A DNA stretch of 5,925 bases from DATGXB01 sp035298905 (GTDB lineage Bacteria > Cyanobacteriota > Cyanobacteriia > Cyanobacteriales > Nostocaceae), in the NCBI GenBank assembly GCA_035298905.1, contig DATGXQ010000644.1, positions 1-5,925 on the forward strand, written 5' to 3'. A model generated the notes under the pieces. It was given only the letters and a program-made list of their open reading frames with translations, was not told the DNA's origin and searched no databases. The number at the start of each line of letters is the position of its first letter. The first letter of the stretch is position 1. Shown here one piece after another: positions 4,984 to 5,925 of this stretch. A program made the position numbers and the translations under genes.

Positions 4984-5062
4984 AAAATGAGCATTTTCCA
5001 GATTATTTCATCTTGATGCTAGAAGCTTTTCTCTAGGAAAGGTTTTCGTTCTTGACATAAAC

Positions 5063-5081
5063 CCCTAAAATCAATTTTGGG
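5063..5081 (-). terminator. Small hairpin directly after the GC-rich gene
   Basis: On the minus strand CCCAAAAT-TG-ATTTTaGGG forms an 8-bp stem with one bulged A, starting at the base after the TAG stop. It is followed by GTTTATG, only a weak T-run. It may be a poor terminator, and it marks the point where base composition changes. Confidence 0.3.
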
Positions 5082-5681
5082 CTAATAGCTCAAGTCCGTT
5101 AAAGGGGCAGGTTTTTTGGCTGCGGGTTTGCGCGTTGAATCCGCCTGCGCGAGGACCTGCAGGTTTTGTTTACGCTCGATGGCCACATCCAGCTGGGTGA
5201 TGGCAATCCGGCCGTAGGCGCGCGCCCCTTCGAGCACAATCGTATGGTCGCGGAAGTCTTCCTTGCGCTGCTTCAGGTCCTTGAGGTATTCCGCGTCTTC
5301 GGGATCCTTGCTGGCCTTCGCCTCCCTTGCCGCGTTTTTGATGTATTCCTGCTCGTATCGCCTTTCGACTTCGGGGGCAGCGCCCAGGCAAGCGTTGATT
5401 TCAAGAAAGGCTTCGCGGAACTTTGGCAGCAGGTCTTCGGCCTGTTCCGTGATCTCGCACAGCGAGAGCCCCTCAAGCTTCTTGTACAATGCATGCAACC
5501 TGTTGGCGCTGCCGATACCATAGGACGTCACGGCTTCGCGCTTTTCGGGCGTGCGATCGATGGCATCCATCAGTACATCCATCCGGTCTTTGAGGGCGGC
5601 ATCGGCGTCCTGATAATCAATGACGCGCAGGTCGTTATTCTTCGCAGCGCGGCTGAATGTCTTTTTGGTGCTCTTGGTCAT
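5082..5681 (-). CDS. GC-rich helical protein of unknown function
   Basis: A 199-residue, highly charged protein, predicted almost wholly helical from ~23 to 180, with no membrane segment or signal peptide. It has a basic N-terminus (MTKSTKKTFSRAAK) and a low-complexity Lys/Ala/Pro tail (184-193). Glu/Arg/Lys-rich helices at ~105-145 suggest coiled coil. I do not recognise the family. A few patterns (TSYGIGSANRL, and RKQNLQVL near the end) faintly recall TelA-type helical proteins, which I would not assign without a profile search. The start is well supported by AGGAG seven bases upstream of the ATG. Two 60-base lines inside it count 58% and 62% GC, against 33% in one line of the RiPP enzyme genes, and its codons are GC-ending. 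It is therefore either recently acquired or from a different organism joined in assembly. Overlapping frames on both strands are a by-product of the high GC. Confidence 0.7.
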   Translation of the reverse strand: MTKSTKKTFSRAAKNNDLRVIDYQDADAALKDRMDVLMDAIDRTPEKREAVTSYGIGSANRLHALYKKLEGLSLCEITEQAEDLLPKFREAFLEINACLGAAPEVERRYEQEYIKNAAREAKASKDPEDAEYLKDLKQRKEDFRDHTIVLEGARAYGRIAITQLDVAIERKQNLQVLAQADSTRKPAAKKPAPLTDLSY

Positions 5682-5825
5682 TGATGTCTCCTGTAATGCT
5701 GCATAAACAGTGACAGGTTTGCCGCCTGATCAACATTATGTCAAGACAAATTGATTTATTTATAAGAGGGGTTTTAGTTTTATAAAGATTTTTCCACGCA
5801 ACTTGAAATTACGACCATAGTGACC

Positions 5826-5925
5826 CTAGCTGAGCATCTTCTCCGCATGCCATCCGGTGCGGCGCTTCCTTGTGATTTCCATGATGCCGAGGCGCGTGAA
5901 GCCGTGGCAGATGGCGGAGGACGGG
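5826..5925 (-). CDS. C-terminal end of a GC-rich gene, possibly RNase E/G family (partial)
   Basis: The window edge cuts this gene; 32 codons before a TAG stop (5826-5828) are visible. The segment FTRLGIMEITRKR resembles the LGLVE-[IM]-TRKR stretch of the RNase E/G family, which in some short proteobacterial forms lies close to the C-terminus. It then ends in WHAEKMLS. It is not like the long basic C-terminus of cyanobacterial RNase E. It shares the high GC of the next gene, 144 bases downstream, across an AT-rich gap (about 5700-5820) in which I see no gene. The frame choice rests on this resemblance and on the stop position, so the call is tentative. Confidence 0.4.
   Translation of the reverse strand, partial: PSSAICHGFTRLGIMEITRKRRTGWHAEKMLS

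Larger units (their letters stand above)
5050..5746. repeat. 11-bp inverted repeats flanking the GC-rich gene
   Basis: TCTTGACATAA at 5050-5060 is matched exactly in reverse complement at 5736-5746. The two copies enclose the whole GC-rich gene with its ribosome site. They could be ends of a small insertion, or simply two TTGACA-containing promoter-like sites. No transposase, target duplication or longer homology is visible, so an insertion is only a possibility. Confidence 0.25.

Noticed and set aside
5166..5684. 172-codon plus-strand frame and several shorter frames in the GC-rich block
   Set aside because: They overlap the 199-residue minus-strand gene, which has a strong AGGAG site. Long open shadows are expected in GC-rich DNA.
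5736..5746. TTGACA as the -35 box of the GC-rich gene
   Set aside because: No acceptable -10 hexamer lies 16-18 bases downstream on the minus strand.

Overview
The left 5.05 kb looks like the chromosome of a filamentous, probably heterocystous (Nostocales-type) cyanobacterium. It is AT-rich (33% GC in one line I counted), carries a Ycf51 gene and a HIP1 octamer (GCGATCGC), and is full of heptamer tandem repeats and small fold-back repeats of the kind those genomes accumulate. All recognisable genes are on the minus strand.

Layout in window order: 1-80 tandem short repeats; 85-606 Ycf51 membrane protein; 688-1074 a small exported protein with three paired-cysteine repeats; 1075-2016 a gene-free stretch with at least four miniature repeats; 2017-4851 a compact putative RiPP (ribosomally made, modified peptide) locus; 4852-5081 its upstream region with a large dyad; 5082-5681 and 5826-5925 two genes in strikingly GC-rich DNA (about 58-62% in lines I counted) that do not look cyanobacterial.

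The RiPP locus is the main discovery. In transcription order it holds precursor A (4851-4621), a degenerate heme-oxygenase-like protein (4418-3399), an intact-looking paralogue 15 bases later (3383-2388), and precursor B (2190-2017). The precursors share a 38-residue leader (20 of 38 identical by hand) ending in Gly-Gly. Their cores are rich in Tyr, Pro and Thr or Ser, and both end in PYxxVIL. Each enzyme appears to join an N-terminal PqqD/RRE-like winged helix, the kind of domain that grips RiPP leaders, to a C-terminal PqqC/TenA/UndA-like heme-oxygenase-fold (HDO) domain. The upstream paralogue has lost the third metal-ligand motif, so I propose a catalytic subunit plus pseudoenzyme pair acting on two precursors. 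No transporter, protease, radical SAM, YcaO or lanthipeptide synthetase gene is in the window. Leader removal by a C39-type Gly-Gly peptidase would have to be encoded elsewhere. I cannot match this arrangement to a named RiPP class.

RNA-level structure looks deliberate. A hairpin follows precursor A, a terminator-like hairpin follows the intact enzyme, and a long hairpin follows precursor B. This could let short precursor transcripts outnumber enzyme transcripts. A 105-bp mobile-type repeat sits between precursor A and the enzyme genes, and a 98-bp copy lies downstream of the locus.

The abrupt composition change near 5082 means the right end is either laterally acquired DNA or an assembly join to another bacterium. 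Functional conclusions about the RiPP locus do not depend on it.
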